Shown: positions 22,689-28,852 of the stretch, in pieces
Position numbering within the stretch: position 1 is the stretch's first letter
How the letters are laid out: the number at the start of each line of letters is the position of its first letter
Assembly (NCBI GenBank): GCA_036556145.1
Contig: DATBKB010000027.1
Location: 1-28,852, forward strand
Length of the DNA: 28,852 nt
DNA from: JACDAV01 sp036556145
GTDB lineage: Bacteria; Chloroflexota; Limnocylindria; Limnocylindrales; CSP1-4
Direction: 5' to 3'
Made by a program: the position numbers and the translations under genes
The notes under the pieces: generated by a model
What the model was told of the DNA's origin: nothing
Database searches by the model: none
The model's input: only the letters and a program-made list of their open reading frames with translations

Positions 22689-22991
22689 GGCGAGGCCGCG
22701 TTTCGCGCCCCCGGCGAGCCGCCCCAGCACCGCGCCTCGGCACCGCGCCGAGCACCACCCGAATTGCCAGATATGCATCCCGGGAGTCTTGGGCGAGCGA
22801 CTCCTCCCGTGGCGCCGCTTCGTATGCACGCTCACGCATGAATCGGCCGCTGCGGGCCGGCTGCGGACCCGTCGCGAGGCCCGTGCCCCGCCTGGCAACC
22901 CACGGGCGCATGAATGGCAATCCCGGGCGGGTCCGAGCCCGCCGGGCGGGTCCGAGCCCGCCGGGCGGGCCCGAGCCCGGCCAGGCGCCTC
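22689..22991. other. intergenic region with low coding signal
   Basis: Between the M16 operon and the ArsR-type gene, nothing here resembles a real gene on either strand. It holds a less GC-rich patch (around 22763-22790, with the palindrome ATATGCAT), two copies of GCATGAAT (about 22837 and 22909) and a three-copy 19-bp tandem repeat (see separate entry). Any promoter for the M16 operon should be near its left part. Confidence 0.5.
22925..22982. repeat. three tandem copies of a 19-bp unit with an inverted-repeat core
   Basis: The unit GGGCGGGTCCGAGCCCGCC occurs at 22925-22943 and 22944-22962; the third copy at 22963-22982 is slightly changed. Each unit holds GGCGGG...CCCGCC as a 6-bp stem with a 6-base loop. 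Such arrays can be protein-binding sites, terminators or REP-like elements. They end 9 bases before the -35 box of the ArsR-type gene. Confidence 0.75.
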
Positions 22992-23020
22992 TTGACACCC
23001 CTCCAGGCGGCTGTTAGATT
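22992..23020 (+). promoter_or_regulatory. promoter of the ArsR-type regulator gene
   Basis: TTGACA (22992-22997) is a perfect -35, and TAGATT (23015-23020) follows after 17 bases. The -10 lies inside the operator palindrome. Transcription should start near 23027, giving a leader of about 30 bases. It is the best housekeeping-type promoter I noticed in the window. Confidence 0.75.
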
Positions 23021-23030
23021 TCCATCTAAC
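23013..23030. promoter_or_regulatory. operator palindrome GTTAGAT-N4-ATCTAAC
   Basis: Perfect 7-bp arms separated by TTCC overlap the -10 box. Size and placement fit an ArsR-family dimer that would block the promoter of its own gene. The outer part, GTTAG-N8-CTAAC, is repeated before the next gene. Confidence 0.75.
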
Positions 23031-23057
23031 ATCAGTTAGGGAGTCACCACGAAAACC

Positions 23058-24179
23058 ATGGCTGCCCGTCCCACGACCGCTCGCCGCCGCGCGCCGGACC
23101 GTCCGGCCCCGGCCCTGCCTCGCGCGGCGGTCCGGACGTTCTCCGGGGCCGAGTACGCGATCGAGTGGGACGTCCGCCCGGTCTTCGACTTCCTCTTCAG
23201 CCTCTCCGAGGACGCAGGGTCGACGGACGATCTCCCCGCCGCCGACCGCACGTGGCTGGCCGATGCCCGCGCCTCCCTCCCACAGGACGTCCGGGCGTCG
23301 GTCAGCCGGCTCTTCGAGCACGAGGTCGCGGTCCAGGTGGCGACGTTCGCCGTCGAGCAGCCCGACCTCCGGACGCCGCGCCAGTTCGTCGACGCGCTCG
23401 AGAAGGCCGAGCCGCGCGAGATCGTGCGCGCCGTTCTCTGCGAGGCCTTCATGAGCCCGGGCATGCCGGACCTGCTCGAGCGGGCGATCGGCGGCGACGA
23501 GACCGTTCTTGCCCAGGTCAACGAGACCCTGCCCGACTGGCACAAGGAAGAGCGGCTCCAGATGCTGCGCGATCCGGCCGGTACGCAGCGCGAGATCGTG
23601 GCCGGCCTGCGCGCCTGGCTCGAGCAGTTCGAGCCGATCGCCGATCGCGTCACGGCAATGCTCGAGCGCGACCACGCGCTGCGCGCGGCGGATCGTTCGA
23701 CGCTGGCGCCGGCCGATCTCATCGAGCGGACGACGAACGGCATCCGCTGGCTCGGGGAGCCGGGTGTGCGCCGCGTCATCCTCGCGCCGTCGTACTTCTC
23801 GAGGCCCTACAACTTCCTGCTCGGCGGACCGGACTGGCGGTTCTTCGGGTACCCGATCGCCGACGAGGCGCTCGACGGGATCGATCCGCTGCTCCCACCG
23901 CCGGCCGTCGTCCGGCTGCACCGCGCCCTGGGCGACGAGACACGGATGAAGATTCTCAAGCTCCTTGCCGGACGCGACCTCTACCTCACCGAGATCGCGC
24001 AGCAGCTGGACCTCTCGAAGCCAACGATCAAGCATCATCTCGCCCTCCTGCGCGCGGCAGGTCTCGTGACCGTCGCCGAGGCGGGCACGGTCATGTACTA
24101 CAGCCTCCGCCGCCAGCGCCTCGACGACGCGTCGATCGAGCTCAAGCGGTTCCTGATCGACCAGGGCATCAGCCACTAG
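23058..24179 (+). CDS. ArsR-family regulator with a long N-terminal domain
   Basis: A protein of 373 residues, much larger than the usual 100-120-residue ArsR regulator. The C-terminal 286-352 is a clear ArsR winged helix: VRLHRALGDETRMKILKLLA, LTEIAQQLDLS and recognition helix SKPTIKHHLALLRAAGLV, then the wing. The N-terminal 280 residues (FSGAEYAIEWDVRPVFDFLFSLS, then helical parts and RRVILAPSYFSRPYNFLLG) form an additional domain that I cannot name; it may sense a ligand. No ArsR metal-binding ELCVCDL motif is seen in the first helix of the domain. The ATG has AGGGAG about 14 bases upstream, longer than usual. A strong promoter with operator precedes it. Confidence 0.9.
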   Translation: MAARPTTARRRAPDRPAPALPRAAVRTFSGAEYAIEWDVRPVFDFLFSLSEDAGSTDDLPAADRTWLADARASLPQDVRASVSRLFEHEVAVQVATFAVEQPDLRTPRQFVDALEKAEPREIVRAVLCEAFMSPGMPDLLERAIGGDETVLAQVNETLPDWHKEERLQMLRDPAGTQREIVAGLRAWLEQFEPIADRVTAMLERDHALRAADRSTLAPADLIERTTNGIRWLGEPGVRRVILAPSYFSRPYNFLLGGPDWRFFGYPIADEALDGIDPLLPPPAVVRLHRALGDETRMKILKLLAGRDLYLTEIAQQLDLSKPTIKHHLALLRAAGLVTVAEAGTVMYYSLRRQRLDDASIELKRFLIDQGISH

Positions 24180-24187
24180 AGCGACCG

Positions 24188-24213
24188 GGGCCGCGCATCG
24201 CGCGGCCCATTTG
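24188..24213 (+). terminator. hairpin downstream of the ArsR-type gene
   Basis: GGGCCGCGC-ATC-GCGCGGCCC is a perfect 9-bp GC-rich stem with a 3-base loop (24188-24208), followed by ATTTG. The T-tract is very short, so it may be a partial terminator or attenuator between the regulator and the small gene. Confidence 0.6.
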
Positions 24214-24224
24214 CAGGGCATTGA

Positions 24225-24242
24225 GTTAGATCGATGGCTAAC
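24225..24242. promoter_or_regulatory. second operator-like site GTTAG-N8-CTAAC
   Basis: GTTAG-ATCGATGG-CTAAC has the same outer arms and spacing as the operator in front of the regulator, and also shares GTTAGAT on the left. It stands 18 bases before the small-protein ATG. No convincing -35/-10 is seen around it, so an internal promoter is inferred only. Confidence 0.7.
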
Positions 24243-24260
24243 ACGAGGGAGATACGAACC

Positions 24261-24482
24261 ATGAACACGACACCGCAGGAGATCATCGTCACGGCCCGTA
24301 TCGCCGCCCTTCGCGCCGAGGCGGCGGCCAATCGGGCGGCCAAGGCCCGCGCTCCCGGCGGACACCGGACACCGTTCCGGACGGTGCTCGGGCACCGGCT
24401 CATCGTCCTCGGCGCCGCCGTCGCGTCGGTCCGCGTCGTCGACGACCCGTGCGGCGACACCGTCGCAGCCCAGCGGGCGTGA
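24261..24482 (+). CDS. small uncharacterised protein
   Basis: A protein of 73 residues. The N-terminal half is an Ala/Arg-rich helix (IIVTARIAALRAEAAANRAAKARAP), and the second half has VLGHRLIVLGAAVASVRVV, a mildly hydrophobic stretch. I recognise no family, although small proteins of this composition are often seen near regulators in high-GC bacteria. The ATG at 24261 has GAGGGAG 9 bases upstream. An ATG at 24234 lies inside the operator and is less likely. The oxidoreductase gene starts 4 bases after its stop. Confidence 0.65.
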   Translation: MNTTPQEIIVTARIAALRAEAAANRAAKARAPGGHRTPFRTVLGHRLIVLGAAVASVRVVDDPCGDTVAAQRA

Positions 24483-24486
24483 CGGG

Positions 24487-25383
24487 ATGCGCGTCGGGCT
24501 GCAGCTTCCGTCGTTCAGCTGGCCCGGCGGGGCGGGAGCGATCGCTCCCCGCCTGACCGAGATCGCCCAGGCCGCCGAGTCGAACGGCTTCGCGAGCCTG
24601 TGGGTGATGGACCACTTCTTCCAGCTTCCGCCGGGCACCGGCTGGAACGGCCCCGACGAGCCGATGCTCGAGGCCTACACGACGCTCGGCTACCTCGCCC
24701 GGGCCACGGAGCGGATCGCCCTCGGGCCGCTCGTCGCCGGCGTCCACTTCCGCCATCCGGGCCTGCTTCTCAAGACGGCAACCACGCTCGACGTCCTTGC
24801 CGGCGGCCGGACGTACTTCGGGATCGGCGCCGGCTGGTATGAGCGGGAGGCCCGTGGCCTCGGCGTGCCGTGGCCGTCGCGACGCGAGCGCTTCGACACA
24901 CTCGAGGACACCCTCCGGCTCGCGCAGCAGCTGTGGTCCGGAGATCGCAGGCCCTTCGAGGGCACGCATGTCCGGCTGGCCGAGCCGATCCTCAACCCGA
25001 TGCCGGTCGCGAAGCCGCGGCCGAGGATCATGGTCGGCGGCGGAGGGGAGCGACGGACCCTGGGGCTCGTCGCGCAATACGCGGACGCCTGCAACATCCT
25101 CGTCCCCGATCCCGGCGAGAGCCGGCACAAGCTCGAGGTCCTGCGCCGCCACTGCGACGAGATCGGCCGTCCGTTCGACGAGATCGAGAAGACGTCGCTG
25201 CTCGAGATCGACCTTCGCCGCGAGACGCCCGCCGAGGTCGTCGGCCGACTTCGCGAGCAGGCCCGCGAGGGCATCGAGCACGTGGTCGTCAACATGCCGG
25301 ACGCCCACCTCATCGACCGGGTCGAAACCGTCGGTCGAGCGGTCATCCCCGAGCTCGAAGGAGCTGCCGCGGGCCGCGGCTGA
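24487..25383 (+). CDS. LLM-class F420-dependent oxidoreductase
   Basis: A protein of 298 residues of the luciferase-like TIM-barrel family. Features seen are MRVGLQLPSF, then AAESNGFASLWVMDHF, then RIALGPLVAGVHFRHPGLLLKTATTLDVLAGGR, FGIGAGWYEREARGLGVPWPSRRERFDTLED and ILNPMPVAKPRPRIMVGGGGERRTL. They fit the subgroup annotated as probable F420-dependent oxidoreductases (TIGR03560-like). It should use reduced F420, or possibly FMN, to reduce a small substrate; the substrate is unknown. It starts 4 bases after the small gene in the same direction, so it is likely in the operon controlled by the ArsR-type protein. Confidence 0.9.
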   Translation: MRVGLQLPSFSWPGGAGAIAPRLTEIAQAAESNGFASLWVMDHFFQLPPGTGWNGPDEPMLEAYTTLGYLARATERIALGPLVAGVHFRHPGLLLKTATTLDVLAGGRTYFGIGAGWYEREARGLGVPWPSRRERFDTLEDTLRLAQQLWSGDRRPFEGTHVRLAEPILNPMPVAKPRPRIMVGGGGERRTLGLVAQYADACNILVPDPGESRHKLEVLRRHCDEIGRPFDEIEKTSLLEIDLRRETPAEVVGRLREQAREGIEHVVVNMPDAHLIDRVETVGRAVIPELEGAAAGRG

Positions 25384-25405
25384 GGCGCGGTCGCGCGCCG
25401 CTGAC

Positions 25406-25411
25406 TACACT
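25406..25411 (+). promoter_or_regulatory. TACACT -10-like box, leaderless start candidate
   Basis: TACACT is followed by 7 bases and the ATG of the CopC-like gene, which has no Shine-Dalgarno sequence. It fits the spacing seen at other probable leaderless genes. Confidence 0.45.
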
Positions 25412-25418
25412 CCGAGCG

Positions 25419-26000
25419 ATGTCCGTCACGTCGCCCCGGCGAGCCTCCTCCCGGGCCGCCCTCCTCGCGGTCGCCCTCCTGCTCCTCGCCGCGCTTCCGG
25501 CCGCCGCCCACGCCGAGCTCGTCTCGGCCGACCCCGCCAACGGCGCCACCGTCCAGGGTCCGTTCGATCGCCCCATCGTCCTGACCTTCAGCGAGGACCT
25601 CGCGTCCGGCAGCAAGGCCGATCTCAAGGCCGCCGACGGCAAGACGCTCGACTCCGCGGCGGTCGCCGGAAGACGGATGACGATCACGCTCGCCTCGCCG
25701 CTCGACGCCGGGACGTACACGATCCAGTGGACCTCGGTCGCCGACGACGGCCACGTCGAGCGCGGTGCGGTGACGTTCACGGTCACGCCGCCGCCCCCAA
25801 CGCCGATCCCGACCCCATCCGCCACGGCCGCGCCAACGCCGACCGCGAGTCCCACGCCAATGCCGTCCCCCACCCCGTCCGGCGGCGGCGGCACCCCGGC
25901 CGGAGGCACGGCGGATGTCCTCCTGCCGCTGCTCGGCGTCGTCATCGCCGTCGCCGCCCTCGGAGCCTTCCTGCTCCGCCGTCGATCCGCTCGGCGATGA
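25419..26000 (+). CDS. CopC-like copper-binding exported protein
   Basis: A protein of 193 residues. The signal peptide (1-30) would be cut after AAA, leaving His31 as the first residue, as CopC needs for Cu(II). The domain follows: AELVSADPANGA, VLTFSEDL, and the Asp110-Gly-His112 pair in ADDGHVERG. His31, Asp110 and His112 together match the Cu(II) site of CopC. A Pro/Thr-rich linker (about 123-150) and a C-terminal membrane helix with RRRSARR stop-transfer anchor it outside. It probably binds copper for uptake or delivery. The stop overlaps the start of the next gene (ATGA). Confidence 0.92.
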   Translation: MSVTSPRRASSRAALLAVALLLLAALPAAAHAELVSADPANGATVQGPFDRPIVLTFSEDLASGSKADLKAADGKTLDSAAVAGRRMTITLASPLDAGTYTIQWTSVADDGHVERGAVTFTVTPPPPTPIPTPSATAAPTPTASPTPMPSPTPSGGGGTPAGGTADVLLPLLGVVIAVAALGAFLLRRRSARR

Positions 26001-27391
26001 CGCGGGCGGCGCGTCGGCTCGTTGCCGCCGCCATCGCCGCGGTCATCGGTCTCGCAGTGCCGCCCGTCGCACTCGGCCACTCGCTCGAGGGTGCGTACCA
26101 GAGCCCGCTCCCGCTCATCGTCTACCTCGTCGGCGCGGGTCTCGCCGTCGCGCTGTCCTTTGCGTTCGTCCTGCTGCGTGACCTGCGCGCCGATCCGCCA
26201 CCGGTGGACGCCCCCGCGCGATTCCCGCCCCGACCGCTGCGACTCGCGCTCCGCGGGATCGGCCTCGTCGGGTGGCTCTGGATCCTCGTCCAGGGTGTCG
26301 CGGGCGGTTCCTCGGACGCAGACGTCGCGTCGCTCTTCGTCTGGGTCTACACGTGGGTCGGCGTCGCCATCGTGTCGGCGCTGCTCTTCCCGATCTGGCA
26401 TTGGCTCGACCCGTTCTCGACGCTCCACGACCTCGGCGCGCGCGCGCTGGCCGGACTCGGCGTCAAGGGCTGGGAGCCGGCCGACTACCCCGCCTGGGTC
26501 GGGCGCTGGCCGGCGATCGGCGGCTTCGCCTTCATCGTCTGGCTCGAGCTGGTCCTCAGGGGCGGCTTCGGCCGGACGCTCTTCATCTGCGTCGTCGCCT
26601 ACACGGCGTTCACGCTCGCGATGATGGCCCAGTTCGGGCGCGACACGTGGCGCGCGAACGGGGAGACGCTCACCGTCTGGTTCCGGCTGCTGAACCGGCT
26701 CGCGATCTTCGGCCTCGCCGACGAGCGCGGCCGCGTCCGGCGGCGGTCCTTCGCGAGCGGACTCCTCGAGGGCGGCTGGACGCGCGCGGACGTCGTCCTC
26801 GTTGCCCTCGGCGTCGGGTCGATCCTGTTCGACGGCCTCTCGCAGACCACGCCGTGGTTCCAGATCTTCGGCGCGCCCGGTCCGCCGATCGTCACGGTCC
26901 AGCTCGCGGCGTTTCTCGCGCTCGTCGCGGCGGCGGCGCTGGCGGTGTCACGCCTCGTCGGCGTGGCGGCGACGGGCGCGGGGCTGTTGCCGATCGCGCT
27001 CGGGTACCTCGTCGCCCACTACTTCACCTACCTCGTCGTCGACGGCCAGCGGATCCTCATCGCGATCTCCGACCCGCTCCAGACCGGCGCCGACATCTTC
27101 GGCACAGCGTTCCACCAACCGTCCGCGGCATTCCTCGCGCCGGGGCTCATCTGGACGATCCAGATCATCGCCGTCGTCGGTGGGCACATGATCGGCGCGT
27201 GGGGCGGCCACGTCGTCGCGGCGCGGACGGCCGGCTTCGACCGCGCGGCGCTGCGGTCCGTTCGATGGCGGCAGCTGCCGCTCGCGGCGGTGATGGTCGG
27301 GCTGACGACGCTGACGCTGTGGTCGCTCGGCCAGACCATCGTGCCGCCGCCGGAAAGCGCCGCGTCGGCGACCGTGACGACTCGACGCTGA
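25997..27391 (+). CDS. polytopic membrane protein of unknown function
   Basis: A protein of 464 residues with an N-terminal signal-like helix, an exposed HSLEGAYQSPLPL segment, and about ten to eleven membrane helices. Positions with Trp, His and Tyr (FPIWHWLDPFSTLHD, AHYFTYLVVDGQRILIAISDPL) could bind metal or haem. It is not CopD by pattern. Similar proteins near CopC genes in high-GC bacteria are sometimes labelled fenitrothion hydrolase, which is a label I would not rely on. The ATG overlaps the CopC stop, so it likely works with CopC, perhaps in copper movement. Convergent with CarB. Confidence 0.85.
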   Translation: MTRAARRLVAAAIAAVIGLAVPPVALGHSLEGAYQSPLPLIVYLVGAGLAVALSFAFVLLRDLRADPPPVDAPARFPPRPLRLALRGIGLVGWLWILVQGVAGGSSDADVASLFVWVYTWVGVAIVSALLFPIWHWLDPFSTLHDLGARALAGLGVKGWEPADYPAWVGRWPAIGGFAFIVWLELVLRGGFGRTLFICVVAYTAFTLAMMAQFGRDTWRANGETLTVWFRLLNRLAIFGLADERGRVRRRSFASGLLEGGWTRADVVLVALGVGSILFDGLSQTTPWFQIFGAPGPPIVTVQLAAFLALVAAAALAVSRLVGVAATGAGLLPIALGYLVAHYFTYLVVDGQRILIAISDPLQTGADIFGTAFHQPSAAFLAPGLIWTIQIIAVVGGHMIGAWGGHVVAARTAGFDRAALRSVRWRQLPLAAVMVGLTTLTLWSLGQTIVPPPESAASATVTTRR

Positions 27392-27408
27392 CGCGCCCGC
27401 GCGAGCTT

Positions 27409-27425
27409 CACCAGGGCGCCTGGTG
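27409..27425. terminator. inverted repeat between convergent genes
   Basis: CACCAGG-GCG-CCTGGTG is a perfect 7-bp stem with a 3-base loop between the membrane protein and the CarB stop. Without a T-tract it is only a possible two-way terminator. A small dyad CTGAGGCTCAG follows at 27432-27442, overlapping the CarB stop. Confidence 0.45.
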
Positions 27426-27438
27426 CACCGGCTGAGGC

Positions 27439-28852
27439 TCAGACCTCGACCGGCATCCTCGCGCCTGACGGCACCCAGTCGCCAAGCGGGCGGACGTCGG
27501 CAATGCGCGACGCGATCGAGGGGTCGAGCGCTTCGGCGGCGGCGATCGCGGTCTCGATCGCGGTCAGGCAGAGGATGCCCTCCGCGGTCGCGGCGTGGCG
27601 GATCTCGGCGGCGTCCCGGACCGGCCCGGAGCGCGGCGTCGGCGTGTTGACGACGAACCGGACCTCGCCCGAGGCGATGAGATCGAGGATCGCGACCTCG
27701 CCGCGCGACTCCCCGGTGGCATCGCCGAGCTTCGCGACCGGCCGCGACTCGAACCCGGCCTGGGCAAGCGCGGCCCGGGTCCCGGGCGTCGCCGCCAGCT
27801 TGTAGCCCGCGGCGGTCAGCGCCGCACCCAGCCGGGGCAGCAGCTCCTTGTCTCGATCGGCGATCGTGAGGAGCGCGAGTGGCGCGTCGTCGGGAGCCGG
27901 CCGGGGAGGAACGAGCGACGCGGCGACGAGGGCCTTCGCCAACGCCACGCGAACCTCGCCGCCGAGGCCGATGACCTCGCCCGTGGACTGCATCCCCGGC
28001 CCGACCGATGGGTCGACGCCGCGCAGCTTCGCCGTCGAGAACGCCGGCGCCTTGACGGCAATGAACGCGGGCGCTCGCAGCAGTCCCCCACTCCAGCCGA
28101 GCTCCTCGAGTGTCGCCCCGAGCGCGATGCGGACCGCGAGTTCGACCATCGGCACGCCGGTGACCTTGGACATGAACGGCACCGTGCGCGACGCGCGGGG
28201 ATTGACCTCGATGAGGTACACGCCATCGTCGCGGACGATGAACTGCGCGTTGACGAGTCCCTTCGCGCCGAGCGCGCGGACGACGCGCTCCATGGAGCCG
28301 ACGATCAGCGCGGTGTCGCCGTCCGAGACCGTCTGCGGCGGGAAGACGCCGACCGAGTCGCCGCTGTGGACGCCGGCCTGCTCGACGTGCTCGAGGAGGC
28401 CGGGAATGAGGACCGCGTCGCCGTCGGACACCGCGTCGACGTCGACCTCGACGCCTTCGAGGTAGCGATCGATCCGCACCGGCCGGTCGGGATCGACGAC
28501 AGTCGCCGCGGCGAGCTGGCGCACGAGATCGTCCGGCGAGTAGCAGAAGTCGATCGCGAGGCCGCCGATGACGAACGACGGACGGACGATGACCGGATAG
28601 CCGATTCGCTCGGCAAGGGTCAGCGCCTCCTCGACGCTGTGGGCCATGCCGCCTTCCGGCTGCGGGATCCCCAGCCGGTCGAGGAGCCCGGCGAACCTCG
28701 TCCGTTCCTCGGCCTGGTCGATCGCCTCGAGGTCGCTGCCGAGCAGCGGCACGCCGCCTGCGGCGAGCGGCGCCGCGAGGTTCAGCGGCGTCTGGCCGCC
28801 GAACGCGACCATCGCCGGAAGCGGGGCGCCGCCATCCGCGGTCTCCGCGTCG
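27439..28852 (-). CDS. carB: carbamoyl-phosphate synthase large subunit, C-terminal part (cut by the window edge)
   Basis: The frame is open at the right edge, so only about 470 C-terminal residues are present. The visible part covers the second ATP-grasp domain (MVAFGGQTPLNLAAPLAAGG, EEALTLAERIGYPVIVRPSF, then GVDPSVGPGMQSTGEVIGLG) and the MGS-like regulatory domain (AGYKLAATPGTRAAL, VRFVVNTPTPRSGPVRDAAEIRHAA). CarB makes carbamoyl phosphate for arginine and pyrimidine synthesis. One odd point: the usual SYVLGGRAMEIVY reads SFVIGGLAIDFCY, with Leu for the Arg after GG. No start is given, because it lies outside the window. Confidence 0.95.
   Translation of the reverse strand, partial: DAETADGGAPLPAMVAFGGQTPLNLAAPLAAGGVPLLGSDLEAIDQAEERTRFAGLLDRLGIPQPEGGMAHSVEEALTLAERIGYPVIVRPSFVIGGLAIDFCYSPDDLVRQLAAATVVDPDRPVRIDRYLEGVEVDVDAVSDGDAVLIPGLLEHVEQAGVHSGDSVGVFPPQTVSDGDTALIVGSMERVVRALGAKGLVNAQFIVRDDGVYLIEVNPRASRTVPFMSKVTGVPMVELAVRIALGATLEELGWSGGLLRAPAFIAVKAPAFSTAKLRGVDPSVGPGMQSTGEVIGLGGEVRVALAKALVAASLVPPRPAPDDAPLALLTIADRDKELLPRLGAALTAAGYKLAATPGTRAALAQAGFESRPVAKLGDATGESRGEVAILDLIASGEVRFVVNTPTPRSGPVRDAAEIRHAATAEGILCLTAIETAIAAAEALDPSIASRIADVRPLGDWVPSGARMPVEV

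Noticed and set aside
22605..23032. Small frames on both strands in the 22.7-23.0 kb gap
   Set aside because: They run through the 19-bp repeats, have biased composition and no ribosome binding site or family pattern.

Overview
This is a very GC-rich, gene-dense window in which many starts are GTG. Third codon positions are mostly G or C, and junctions overlap by a few bases or leave gaps of a few bases. The gene content is a form II molybdenum hydroxylase cluster, an F420-type luciferase-like oxidoreductase, an ECF sigma operon with Pro/Thr-rich partners, a CopC plus polytopic membrane protein pair, and probable leaderless promoters. Together these suggest an uncultured Chloroflexota lineage (Limnocylindria-like) or a similar high-GC terrestrial bacterium. 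The assignment is an inference from gene content; no rRNA is present. I saw no tRNA, insertion sequence, phage gene or CRISPR array.

Layout. 1-1352: a DUF1801 protein and a RraA-like protein on the plus strand. 1356-12051: one long minus-strand cluster, read from right to left as CoxS, CoxL, CoxM, a molybdopterin-binding protein, OsmC-like, MoxR ATPase (CoxD-like), VWA protein (CoxE-like), XdhC-like, MobA-like, a methyltransferase and a small lipoprotein. The first three make the Mo/Fe-S/flavin enzyme. The MoxR/VWA pair and XdhC probably mature and load its cofactor, and MobA probably makes the cytosine dinucleotide form. CoxL carries the AYRGAGR signature of form II, so the substrate is not safely CO.

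12241-16505: a possible PD-(D/E)XK-like protein, a MetE-like protein without obvious zinc ligands translationally linked to a TPR-rhomboid protease, a SRAP (HMCES/YedK) protein and a degenerate PfkB-like protein. Several of these have a TANNNT box 6-7 bases before the start codon, which suggests leaderless transcripts. 16524-18361: an operon of a secreted acidic repeat protein, an ECF sigma factor and a membrane-anchored anti-sigma-like protein. Both partners carry Pro/Thr repeats and glycine-proline C-terminal motifs.

18467-22684: an MFS exporter and two M16 peptidase subunits, one with the HxxEH zinc motif and one without. 22685-23057 is a regulatory intergenic region with a three-copy 19-bp repeat, a good promoter and a perfect operator. 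23058-25383: an ArsR-type regulator with a long N-terminal domain, a small protein and an F420-type oxidoreductase. The same GTTAG-N8-CTAAC operator lies before the first two, suggesting autoregulation and co-control. 25419-27391: CopC-like copper-binding protein and a polytopic membrane protein. 27439 to the right edge: the C-terminal part of the carbamoyl-phosphate synthase large subunit.

The most promising observations are the repeated GTTAG-N8-CTAAC operator, the sigma/anti-sigma/acidic-protein operon, the leaderless 11-codon ORF in front of the SRAP gene with back-to-back -10 boxes, and the MFS gene without a usual start codon.
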